Below, in pieces: positions 9,501-16,017 of a stretch of DNA of 29,125 nt; positions within the stretch are counted from its first letter, which is position 1; each line of letters begins with the position of its first letter. The stretch comes from Candidatus Delongbacteria bacterium (GTDB lineage Bacteria > UBA4055). Below the pieces are notes generated by a model. The model was not told the origin of the DNA. It saw nothing but the letters and a program-made list of their open reading frames with translations, and ran no database searches. Location of the stretch: positions 1 to 29,125 of the forward strand of contig DMTS01000103.1 in assembly GCA_003477045.1 (NCBI GenBank), given 5' to 3'. The position numbers were made by a program, and so were the translations under genes.

Positions 9501-9702
9501 TGAAAACGGTTTTAAAATCATTAATAGCCGGTGACCTGAATGAAAGAGACCTGTTATCGTGTTCCGTTATTTCGTATCCGGATAATTTTAACTCGTTAAT
9601 CAGAAGGTCGCTTATATTTCCGAACTGAACCTCAAGATCTTTTTTATAAACATCGAGAAGATATTTATAATTGATCAGAAAAATATATAATCTGTATTCC
9701 AT
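6589..9702 (-). CDS. AAA/STAND-type ATPase with TPR-like repeats and cyclase-like N-terminus
   Basis: A 1037-residue protein. Residues 1-165 look like a decayed class III nucleotide-cyclase domain: 'LFIKIGIIT' and 'ILLTDKAAFSVIENFDVTF' followed by 'TGLKNI' sit where cyclases have RIGI and the lKG region, but the metal-binding Asp motifs are not visible, so activity is unlikely. Then comes an AAA_16/STAND P-loop domain: Walker A GDIGSGKT (192-199) and Walker B SVVIIDDHQW (312-321). From about residue 500 the rest is helical, with TPR-like pairs such as the stretches near residues 640-900. The tail is strongly basic (KKRVKNRR). Family knowledge suggests a signal-sensing scaffold or regulator. 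It starts at ATG with AAGGA 7 bases before it, between pyrE and murA with 12-14 base gaps. The actual ligand and role are unknown. Confidence 0.8.
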   Translation of the reverse strand: MEYRLYIFLINYKYLLDVYKKDLEVQFGNISDLLINELKLSGYEITEHDNRSLSFRSPAINDFKTVFKMAKDTENVVTRLKSLLKEFEGELFIKIGIITLEEADKRHAFRWSFSYDDIKTLPNILLTDKAAFSVIENFDVTFTGLKNIWTTTGIEVSRSQRIRKIYFNREEENDIADFITGETDEQLLFVYGDIGSGKTGIINEVVKSSDAKNIIHLREKKHSTREFKTVHDLMYKIMFVNKFGEISALEEVMSAIENSSLPALNRDNLIYLFRSLYGDTPEDREIAFTYGQYRNNLKTALDDCLKITPRKSVVIIDDHQWMSRNCEEMLLSLLDNPDNKIKMILVSDDKNNSNNIKHRIKFLRISEINKVQISRFLQMAYPHTKIAGKTADMIHKVTEGNLYTVISFVQFLIAKDAITVKDGKVELDIPKTLAVPENLSEIFADKISSLSENALTILKILSIIGEHFYYSDLDWLLHTLNYPYDETLALNELEEKGVIENRGDHYVISEPSIMNDIYKTVKDANRKLIHKLLAELFETKGYDDFGFKVFFHLYRSDDHEKLFAVLPELVKSTHSKLHFNALRNMLEISDKLLFRLCMKENTLPSDLWLKNLISTKWLFDEHEPIDSIKRFEKAIDYLVKIGKSELSAELHEILLSFYIESEKLKKAENYIKSGLEITEASNLTENNLNILTLKASIKIRTGNMAEAAAEFAVIEEKRHAAGKITQDDPYIYLKAMVFNFNNEPKQALDILKEMLDKYSFELNFSRINSILKLLIELSIKSRDYKSAEEYCKFMLNSGKSHKNDQNTTTGNILLARLYSYQNKFLQSISMLESVTDSVKNEDLYFSAVYPLGSIYQFYEEKEMAFKVFSKALLKFKDPKSHKHYMIIMKLALMSAYAGEYGPALEFLKQSKYAEGSMSEILRSVVRFCAEKAEDKELDRILDGIYKYDHRKEPDLAFETELILLKSILGKRKFLKCKELNEFMNSQAANVEDFNLVLEYQKVSKNIGRNTAKAKKNIPNIRKVSPSVKKRVKNRRSN

Positions 9703-9716
9703 TTCATTCCTTGTAT

Positions 9717-10379
9717 TTATTCAACACCGTATTCTTTTCTGTAGGCTGTCATTTTTGATATTACATCTTCGCCGACGACTTTCTCGGTTTTTAAGTATTC
9801 CATTATCTCGATTATGTTGACGATGGGGTAGAATTCGATGCCGAGGCTGTTCTTAAGTTCCTGTATAGCTGAGAGCTCGCCTTTACCTTTTTCCATCCTG
9901 TCAACCGATACGACGACTGAAACGATCTTCGGAGCTCCGACAGTAGCCAGAATGTCTATCGTTTCCCTTATGGCCGTGCCCGCTGTGATCACATCGTCTA
10001 TCAGAATTATCCTGTCGTCTTTCGTTAACGGCTTGCCTACAATGATCCCTGAAGCATCGCCGTGGTCTTTAGATTCCTTTCTGTTGAAAGAATAGTCTTT
10101 ATTTATTCCGAATTCGGCGAACAGGGAAGAGGCGCAGGAGACAGCAAGAGGTATCCCTTTGTATGCCGGCCCGAAAACCACATTATAATCTTCTTTGACT
10201 CTGTCAACGATCGTTTCGGCATAAAATCTGCCGAGTTTGTTTATGGCACCACCCGAGTACAGCATGCCGGTATTAAGAAAATAAGGCGACAGTCTGCCGG
10301 ATTTCAGCGTGAATTCGCCGAACTTGAGCGATTTGTTCTCGATCAGAAAACTGATAAATTCCTTCTTGTAGTCTTTCAT
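9717..10379 (-). CDS. pyrE: orotate phosphoribosyltransferase
   Basis: Makes orotidine 5'-phosphate from orotate and PRPP in de novo pyrimidine synthesis, in the cytoplasm. The 220-residue length and sequence match the E. coli-like PyrE class. FTLKSGRLSPYF (residues 23-34) is the orotate-site loop, YKGIPLA (73-79) the substrate region, RKESKDHGD (100-108) the flexible catalytic loop, and IILIDDVITAGTAI (124-137) the PRPP-binding motif. An AAAGGG ribosome site precedes the ATG. It sits between rnz (11-base gap) and the ATPase (14-base gap) in the minus-strand operon, with no other pyrimidine genes beside it. Confidence 0.96.
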   Translation of the reverse strand: MKDYKKEFISFLIENKSLKFGEFTLKSGRLSPYFLNTGMLYSGGAINKLGRFYAETIVDRVKEDYNVVFGPAYKGIPLAVSCASSLFAEFGINKDYSFNRKESKDHGDASGIIVGKPLTKDDRIILIDDVITAGTAIRETIDILATVGAPKIVSVVVSVDRMEKGKGELSAIQELKNSLGIEFYPIVNIIEIMEYLKTEKVVGEDVISKMTAYRKEYGVE

Positions 10380-10390
10380 CTTTATACCCT

Positions 10391-11305
10391 TTAATTTATT
10401 TCAATTACATTAAGATCGTCCGCGAGATGGATGATGCCTTTAAATTTTTCCGCACATTCGGTTCTGAACTCGTCAATTACCGGATACTGCGCGCTGAAAT
10501 GATACAAAAGAAGCTCTTTTACACCGCTTCTTTCCGCCAAATTACCGGCAAGCTGAGCCGTGAGGTGCGTTCTTTCCTCGGCTCTGGATTTTTCCTGTTC
10601 AAGGAAAGTTGATTCGATAATTGCCAGATCGGCTTTATATATGCATTTATAAATGCCTTTGCAGACATAAGTGTCTCCAGTAAAGGCTATGATTTGCCCG
10701 CGTTTGTCTTCAGTCGCGACATCTTTTAAGATAACTTTTCTGCCGTCATCAAGCTGAATTACTTCTCCGGCTTTAAGTCGACCGCAGACGGGTCCTTCGG
10801 ATAATCCGAAACTTTCGAGCTTTTCAGGTATCAGATTACCGGGGATATCGTTGAATTTCAGTCTGTACCCGTAGCTCTCAAGCCTGTGGTTTAAAAGATG
10901 AACCGACAATTCAAAATCATCGTATTTTAATTCAATTCCGTCTGATATTTCAATTATTTCATATTCGAAGAAAAGTTTAGAACCTGTAAGTTTTAGAGTA
11001 AAGTCAAAATAATCTTTAATCCCCTTCGGGCCGATGATGGTGATCTTTCCGTCAATTCCGAACATGCTTTTTGTTGAGAGAAGAGGGATCAGACCGGCGA
11101 AATGGTCGGCGTGAAGATGCGAGATGAAAATGTACCTGATCTTACTGATCTTGTACCCGGCGTGGATAAGCTGCCTCTGCGTACCTTCCGCACAGTCGAA
11201 CATGATCCCGTATGATTCGGCCGCAAGCATGAATGAGCTGCAGTTCCTTCTTTTCGTAGGAGCTCCACCGCTGCTTCCGAGCACTATCAGTTTAAGTCTA
11301 TGCAC
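10391..11305 (-). CDS. rnz: ribonuclease Z
   Basis: Endonuclease that trims tRNA 3' ends; the tRNA-Leu in this window lacks an encoded CCA, so such processing is needed. A metallo-beta-lactamase fold of 304 residues, with H63-x-H65-x-D67-H68 in SHLHADH, AFTGDT carrying the bridging Asp, the HLTAQLAGNLA (HxxA-type) helix and LLYHFSAQY holding the last His. The start is GTG at 11303-11305: the protein then begins HRLKLIVLGSSGG, exactly where RNase Z proteins start, and no nearer ATG exists. The GTG overlaps the stop of the upstream gene by 8 bases, indicating coupled translation. The usual HFSxRY is HFSAQY, a small change. Confidence 0.95.
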   Translation of the reverse strand: MHRLKLIVLGSSGGAPTKRRNCSSFMLAAESYGIMFDCAEGTQRQLIHAGYKISKIRYIFISHLHADHFAGLIPLLSTKSMFGIDGKITIIGPKGIKDYFDFTLKLTGSKLFFEYEIIEISDGIELKYDDFELSVHLLNHRLESYGYRLKFNDIPGNLIPEKLESFGLSEGPVCGRLKAGEVIQLDDGRKVILKDVATEDKRGQIIAFTGDTYVCKGIYKCIYKADLAIIESTFLEQEKSRAEERTHLTAQLAGNLAERSGVKELLLYHFSAQYPVIDEFRTECAEKFKGIIHLADDLNVIEIN

Positions 11306-11774
11306 CGTTGCTTCCGCCGTTCATTTCTTCTTTATCGAACATAAGATAAACATTTCCAGATTTTGAAATATTTTTCGTCACGAATCCGTTCTGCGAATAT
11401 ATTTCAAAAGCCTCTATAATATCGCTGTATTCCATATCAAAAGCAAAGATTATTTCCGAAAGAAATACCTGGCCGTCTTCGGCTCCCATACCCATTTCGG
11501 TCAGAATATTATCAAACTCCCCGAGATTCTGCACCTGAGCCGGTTCATATTTTTCAGAAACGGTTGAGAACATATATTCATATTCGTTCTTATTTATAAC
11601 ATTGATAGTGACAGCTCCGTCTCTGACCATATCGTTCAGTAATTCCTTCGTTTGATCAGGGTTTTTGAATTTTTTCAGATCGGAAGATCTAAAATATCCG
11701 CCAGATTTTACCGCCGCCTTCATGAGTTCTCTGAAGACTTCTATACTGTCCGGAATATCTTTTTTAAAGAACAT
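11298..11774 (-). CDS. hypothetical protein between pcrA and rnz
   Basis: A 158-residue soluble, acidic protein with no signal peptide or membrane segment. I do not recognise a family. The N-terminal half (FRELMKAAVKSGGYFRSSDLKKF...ELLNDMVRDGAVTINVI) has the pattern of a helix-turn-helix/winged-helix module: helices followed by a short beta hairpin; that reading is inference. The second half repeats a similar helix-then-strand shape (SDIIEAFEIYSQNGFVTKNI...NVYLMF), so it may hold two winged-helix-like units. A clear AAAAGGAG site lies 7 bases before the ATG. It lies 13 bases after pcrA and overlaps rnz by 8 bases, so it is co-expressed with both. Confidence 0.75.
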   Translation of the reverse strand: MFFKKDIPDSIEVFRELMKAAVKSGGYFRSSDLKKFKNPDQTKELLNDMVRDGAVTINVINKNEYEYMFSTVSEKYEPAQVQNLGEFDNILTEMGMGAEDGQVFLSEIIFAFDMEYSDIIEAFEIYSQNGFVTKNISKSGNVYLMFDKEEMNGGSNGA

Positions 11775-11787
11775 TCAGCAACTCCTT

Positions 11788-13944
11788 TTAAATTTTCTTC
11801 AGATCCGCATACCTGACGAGCAGCTTTTTTATGCCGAGATCGTCAAAATCCACAGTGACTACTTTTTTGCTTCCCGTGCCTTCGACATCAAGAATAATAC
11901 CCTCACCGAACTGCTTTGAAAGCACCAGATCCTTTTTTTCAAATGCTGTTACAGCTTCGGAGCTGACAGCGTTCATTTCATATTTCGTCAGCCTGTTATA
12001 TCTCATTTGCGGCTTGTCGTATTTTTCATACTTCGTTTTATCGGTTGAGCTTTCAGGGAGATCATCCAAAAATCTCGACGGCAGATAGCCGGAATTATCC
12101 CCGAAATACCTGTTCCTGTCCTTAAATGTCGAAACTATCAGCTTCTTTCTCGCTCTCGTTACGGCAACATAAAAAAGCCTGCGCTCCTCTTCGAGCTTTA
12201 AGGGCTCGTCTATTCTGATGAAAGGGAAGAGGCCGTCGTTTAAACCGATAACGATCACATTATCAAATTCGAGCCCTTTCGCGGAGTGAACTGTCATTAG
12301 AACGATCTTGTCCTCTCTGTCGTTATATGTATCAATGTCGGACAGAAGGGAAACAGTGGAAAGAAAATCCAACAGAGTGTTCCTCTCTTCGGATTTTACA
12401 AATTCCGATACACCGCTTAAAAATTCGTACAGGTTCTCTATCCTTGAATTAGTCTCGGTCTCATCCGAAACCTTCAGATAATGGGTTTTAAGTCCGGATT
12501 CATTAAAAACAAGCTCCGTGACTTTCTGGGCGTTCATTTCGTTCATCTGTGCCGAAGTTCTTTCGATAAGCTCTATAAAAGCGCCTGTTTTATTTGCCGT
12601 CGCGCCCGTAAAGAGATCGTCTTCCGAATCTTTAAGCGCTTTATAGTAAGAGCAGCCTTTCTTCATGGCGTGCTGCTTGATCTTTTCCATGGTGGTCTTG
12701 CCGATGCCTCTCGGCGGAAAGTTGATTATCCGCTCGAACGAGACATTATCGTCTGAATTTATAAGAAGCCTCAGATACGATATCAGATCTTTGATCTCTT
12801 TTCTTTCATAAAATTTAAGTCCGCCTATGACCGTGTAGGGGAGACCGTTCTTACGCAGGTTCTCCTCGATTATTCTGCTCTGCGAGTTCGTTCTGTACAG
12901 AACGCAGATCTCTTTCAGGATCGAACCTTTTGTGATCAGTTCGATTATTTCGGAAGTGATCTTATAACCTTCCTCAATGTCGGTAGCTGCAGAGATCAGG
13001 CAGACTTTTTCGCCTTTCCCGGAATCTGTAAAAAGATTCTTGCCCAGCCTCTGTGTGTTCTTTGCAATGATCGAATTGGCAGCAGTAAGTATATGCGCCG
13101 AGCTCCTGTAATTCTGCTCGAACTGTATTAGAGCGCAGTTCTTATGCTTATCCCTGAAATTAAGGATGTTATTTATATCGGCTCCGCGCCAGCTGTAAAT
13201 GGACTGATCCTCGTCGCCGACCACGCACACATTTTCATAGATCGCCGACAGCTGCGTTATAAGAAGGTCCTGAACATAGTTCGTATCCTGATACTCGTCA
13301 ACGCAGATATATTTGATCCTGTTCTGATACTGGAACAGGATTTCCTCATTCTTCTGAAAAAGTTTTACGGTCATGCATAACAGATCGTCAAAGTCGAACG
13401 CGTTGCACTTTTCGAGCTCCTTCTGATAGTCGGCATAGATCTCCCTGATCTTCTCATAAAAATTCTCGTCTGATTCCGGCGTGTAATTTTCAGGATAGAT
13501 CAGCCTGTTCTTCAGTATCGAAATTATAGCCGAAATTTTCTTGACCGGGAATGAAGTGCTGTTGAAATTATTATTCTTAACGATCTGTTTTATAACTTTT
13601 TCCTTATCTTCGGTATCGTAGATAACAAAGTTAGATCCGTAACCCAACAGATCGGAATGCCGTCTTAATATCCTCGTGCAGAGAGAGTGAAATGTTCCCG
13701 CGAAGATCATTTTGCCGATCTCGCCGACCCTCGCTGTTATCCTTTCGACAAGCTCTCCCGCGGCCTTGTTCGTGAATGTGACGGCCATTATCTCCGAAGG
13801 ATATGCCTTTTTCGAAGCTACTATATTCGCGATCCTTTCGACAAGCGCCCTTGTCTTACCGCTGCCTGCTCCGGCTATTATCAACAGCGGGCCGTCAATA
13901 TGTTCAGCCGCCTGTTTCTGTCTTTCGTTAAGTTCAGATCTCAT
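11788..13944 (-). CDS. pcrA: UvrD/PcrA-type DNA helicase
   Basis: A 3'-5' SF1A helicase (718 residues) for repair, replication-conflict clearance and removal of RecA filaments. Seen in order: Q motif LNERQKQA, Walker A GAGSGKT (25-31), TFTNKAAGELVERI, CVDEYQDTN, VGDEDQSIYSWRGA, FEQNYRSS, MTVHSAKGLEFD and LFYVAVTRARKKL. The end (about 672-718, FGEGIILDVEGTGSKKVVTVDFDDLGIKKLLVRYADL) is the Tudor-like domain that binds RNA polymerase in PcrA/UvrD. Its ATG overlaps the mltG stop as ATGA, so it is translationally coupled. This is a different branch from the AddA-like helicase at the window start. Confidence 0.96.
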   Translation of the reverse strand: MRSELNERQKQAAEHIDGPLLIIAGAGSGKTRALVERIANIVASKKAYPSEIMAVTFTNKAAGELVERITARVGEIGKMIFAGTFHSLCTRILRRHSDLLGYGSNFVIYDTEDKEKVIKQIVKNNNFNSTSFPVKKISAIISILKNRLIYPENYTPESDENFYEKIREIYADYQKELEKCNAFDFDDLLCMTVKLFQKNEEILFQYQNRIKYICVDEYQDTNYVQDLLITQLSAIYENVCVVGDEDQSIYSWRGADINNILNFRDKHKNCALIQFEQNYRSSAHILTAANSIIAKNTQRLGKNLFTDSGKGEKVCLISAATDIEEGYKITSEIIELITKGSILKEICVLYRTNSQSRIIEENLRKNGLPYTVIGGLKFYERKEIKDLISYLRLLINSDDNVSFERIINFPPRGIGKTTMEKIKQHAMKKGCSYYKALKDSEDDLFTGATANKTGAFIELIERTSAQMNEMNAQKVTELVFNESGLKTHYLKVSDETETNSRIENLYEFLSGVSEFVKSEERNTLLDFLSTVSLLSDIDTYNDREDKIVLMTVHSAKGLEFDNVIVIGLNDGLFPFIRIDEPLKLEEERRLFYVAVTRARKKLIVSTFKDRNRYFGDNSGYLPSRFLDDLPESSTDKTKYEKYDKPQMRYNRLTKYEMNAVSSEAVTAFEKKDLVLSKQFGEGIILDVEGTGSKKVVTVDFDDLGIKKLLVRYADLKKI

Positions 13945-14963
13945 TTTTTCTCTTTTCTGACATGTCTGTCGAATCTGTTCTTGTCGTTTATATGATCATT
14001 GAGCTCCACATTGAAATTATGCGTGCCGTCACCCTTCGCGACCATATAAATATACGGAGCGTCGGCAGGATCGAGCGCGGCTTCGACAGCTTTTACCGAC
14101 GGATTGTTTATGGGGCCGGGCGGCAGGCCTTTATACTTATATGTATTATACGGATTATCAATAGATGTGTCGGTTTTTAAAAGCCGCTTCGGCCTGTCGA
14201 ACATGTACTGCACCGTCGGATCGGCCTGAAGCAGCATTCCTTTTTTCAGCCTGTTATGATAAACCGCGCTTATCAGACTCACTTCATCGTAATTCATAAC
14301 TTCGCCCTGAATTATAGATGCCAAAGTAAGAATTTTGTGCTCGCTGAAAACGCTGTTGTCTATCTTGGCTCTGAGCCTGTGAAGTTTCTGCCTTCCGGTC
14401 TGGTACATCCTGTCGATTATCAGATCGATGTTCTCTTCCATATTGAAGTTATAAGTTTCGGGGTAGAGGTAGCCTTCGAGGGACAGGGCAGGCACTTTAT
14501 ATCTTTCAAGCATCTCCTGATCATAAGTTCTTTCAACAAAGGCGGAGGAATCAATGTCAAGGTTCTTTCTTAATATTCCGGCTATTTCGACAAGCCTCGA
14601 ACCTTCTGGAATAGTTACATTAACAGTAATATTCCTTCCTTCCGAAAGGTAATTGATCAACTCTTTCAGCCTTATCGGGCTTCTTTCCGGGTGACAGGTG
14701 AACTTGCCGTATTTGATCTTCTTATCTTTTTCGAGCCACTGTGCTGTAAGTTTGAATTCAAGGTCGGTAACCTCGAAATTTTTACTTCTGAGTATCCTTG
14801 TGATCTCTCCGAATGAAGCTTTTTTCGGTATTTTGAAAGAAACGCTGTCGGTTCCGGTTAGTACGACCTTGTTGATTATATATTTATCAGTCCAGAGGCA
14901 AAGAGTTAACAGCGCAACAGAAAGCAGGAGCAGTAAAATACCGAAGGTTCTTTTTTTTACCAT
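13941..14963 (-). CDS. mltG: endolytic murein transglycosylase (YceG-like)
   Basis: Inner-membrane enzyme that cleaves nascent glycan strands and so sets chain ends. There is one N-terminal membrane segment (about residues 8-25), a periplasmic LysM-like/beta region (about 40-110, FKIPKKASFGEITRILRS), then the YceG catalytic domain. The signatures are LEGYLYPETY (162-171), LTLASIIQGEV (212-222), YHNRLKKGMLLQADPTVQY (235-253), NPYNTYKYKGLPPGPINNPS and the C-terminal H-FN motif. In the ExE pair of the active helix the first Glu is Gln (Q219) and E221 remains. An AGGA site in TAGGATCATG overlaps the stop of the preceding gene. It is located with pcrA (4-base overlap) in the operon that also holds murA. 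Confidence 0.94.
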   Translation of the reverse strand: MVKKRTFGILLLLLSVALLTLCLWTDKYIINKVVLTGTDSVSFKIPKKASFGEITRILRSKNFEVTDLEFKLTAQWLEKDKKIKYGKFTCHPERSPIRLKELINYLSEGRNITVNVTIPEGSRLVEIAGILRKNLDIDSSAFVERTYDQEMLERYKVPALSLEGYLYPETYNFNMEENIDLIIDRMYQTGRQKLHRLRAKIDNSVFSEHKILTLASIIQGEVMNYDEVSLISAVYHNRLKKGMLLQADPTVQYMFDRPKRLLKTDTSIDNPYNTYKYKGLPPGPINNPSVKAVEAALDPADAPYIYMVAKGDGTHNFNVELNDHINDKNRFDRHVRKEKK

Positions 14964-14967
14964 GATC

Positions 14968-15852
14968 CTATTTTTCCAGATCTTTAATTATTTTTTCGAT
15001 CTTAGCGTCTCTTTTTAATTTTTTCGCATTTATCTTTATCAGTTCGTAGCTGACGAACTGTGGTTTACCGTCGTTTTTTATTTCATAAACAACTTTTCCT
15101 ATTTTTTCGCCGTCCCTGCCGTTCTGAAGATAAATTTTGTTCTCTATTCTTCTCGCATATTTAAATTCTTCTCCGTTGTTCCCTGCAAGAACAAGATCAT
15201 ATCCGTCAACATTGTCGAGCAGTTTTACCAACCCTTCCTGATTGAGGTTGGCAAGCACTACAATAATATCACACTTGCCCTTCAGCTCAGACAGGCTCTT
15301 TCTCAGATTGTCAAAAGCTTTGTCAACGATAATATCAGTCTCTTTAATAGTATTGTTCCTCATCAGATATTTGAAGTCGGTGGCAAAATTTACACCGGTT
15401 ACTCCGACCTTAATTCCGTTCTTCATCTGAATTATTCTGAACTTCTCGACCTTTATACCTTTATCGCTAAATTCCAGATTTGATGATGTTAGGGGAATTT
15501 TACCGCTTATATTGTTCTTTACAAAACCTATTCCGTTAACAAATTCCTGGTCTCCCATACCGACGGCGTCATATCCCATAAAAGGGTAAACTCCGGCTAC
15601 GATCTCGTCATCATTAAGCGAAGATTTCATGCTTAAGAAATCTCCTGTATCGAAAAAAACGGTATTTTCATCGGCAGTTTTTAGACTGTCGAAGCATGTT
15701 TTTCTTTCGGCAAGACCGCCGAGTCTTTCGACCGGTCAGCCGCAATCTCTATAGTATCCGTTATTGCTTCCGCTGAAAACGACCGTAATATTTTTCGGAA
15801 GAACCGTGCTGAAGGCTGTCAGAATGACTATCGTCAGGATTATTTTTTTCAT
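14968..15852 (-). CDS. UshA/5'-nucleotidase-like exported protein, probable selenoprotein
   Basis: Reading from ATG at 15852 gives 294 residues if the single in-frame TGA at 15736-15738 is decoded (codon 39). Residues 1-19 are a signal peptide (MKKIILTIVILTAFSTVLP). The following segment is FSGSNNGYYRDCG-(TGA)-PVERLGGLAERK; 5'-nucleotidase/UshA-like relatives carry a CGCP...GGLARR block here, so the TGA sits on a conserved Cys. Later features are VFFDTGD, YDAVGMGDQEFVNG (the GNHEF site in altered form), LTSSNLEF, GVTGVNFA and a YDLVLAGNNGE region. Several metal ligands of true nucleotidases (DxH, NHE) are missing or changed, so the reaction is unknown and could be redox-linked. A strong promoter and short leader precede 15852, and a SECIS-like hairpin follows the TGA. 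The alternatives are a late start at 15630, which would delete the signal peptide and conserved N-terminus, a pseudogene, or a sequencing error. I recall UshA-like selenoproteins being annotated elsewhere, which fits. Confidence 0.75.
15708..15734 (-). promoter_or_regulatory. bacterial SECIS-like hairpin after in-frame UGA
   Basis: On the mRNA, counting from the base after UGA, bases 2-5 (CGGU) pair with 25-28 (GCCG; the last pair is U-G), a 3-base bulge follows, and bases 9-13 (AAGAC) pair with 20-24 (GUCUU). The 6-base loop UCGGCG places GG at +16/+17. Known bacterial SECIS elements are small hairpins directly after UGA whose loop holds a conserved G roughly 16-37 bases downstream, so the distance fits, at the short end. 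The folding was done by eye. Confidence 0.6.
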
Positions 15853-15893
15853 ACTGTACCCGTTTCCAAATTAATTTCTACTTACAAGCATCA

Positions 15894-15922
15894 AATATAT
15901 ATAATATATCGGGCACTGTCAA
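15894..15922 (-). promoter_or_regulatory. sigma-70-type promoter of the minus-strand operon
   Basis: On the minus strand a perfect TTGACA (15917-15922) is followed after exactly 17 bases by TATATT (15894-15899). Transcription would begin near 15887, about 35 bases before the ATG at 15852. This supports 15852, not 15630, as the start of the first gene, because the promoter would otherwise leave a 250-base leader that happens to encode a signal peptide. Confidence 0.75.
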
Positions 15923-16017
15923 TCTGAATAAAATATCTGTTTCGCAATTAAAGTCTTGATAATAGGATATAAATTACTCATATTTAGTCAAATTTATAAA
16001 TTTATCCGGAGATAAAA

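Noticed and set aside
10062..10394. Plus-strand frames lying opposite pyrE, rnz, pcrA and other minus genes
   Set aside because: They lie wholly inside well-supported genes, have no ribosome sites and no recognisable motifs.
14968..15630. Stand-alone 220-residue gene starting at 15630
   Set aside because: The frame continues upstream through one TGA to a signal peptide at 15852 with a matching promoter; the 15630 start has no good ribosome site and loses conserved sequence.
15853..16017. glmS ribozyme or riboswitch upstream of glmS
   Set aside because: The 165-base gap holds the opposing promoter and no ribozyme-like core or catalytic pairing could be seen.
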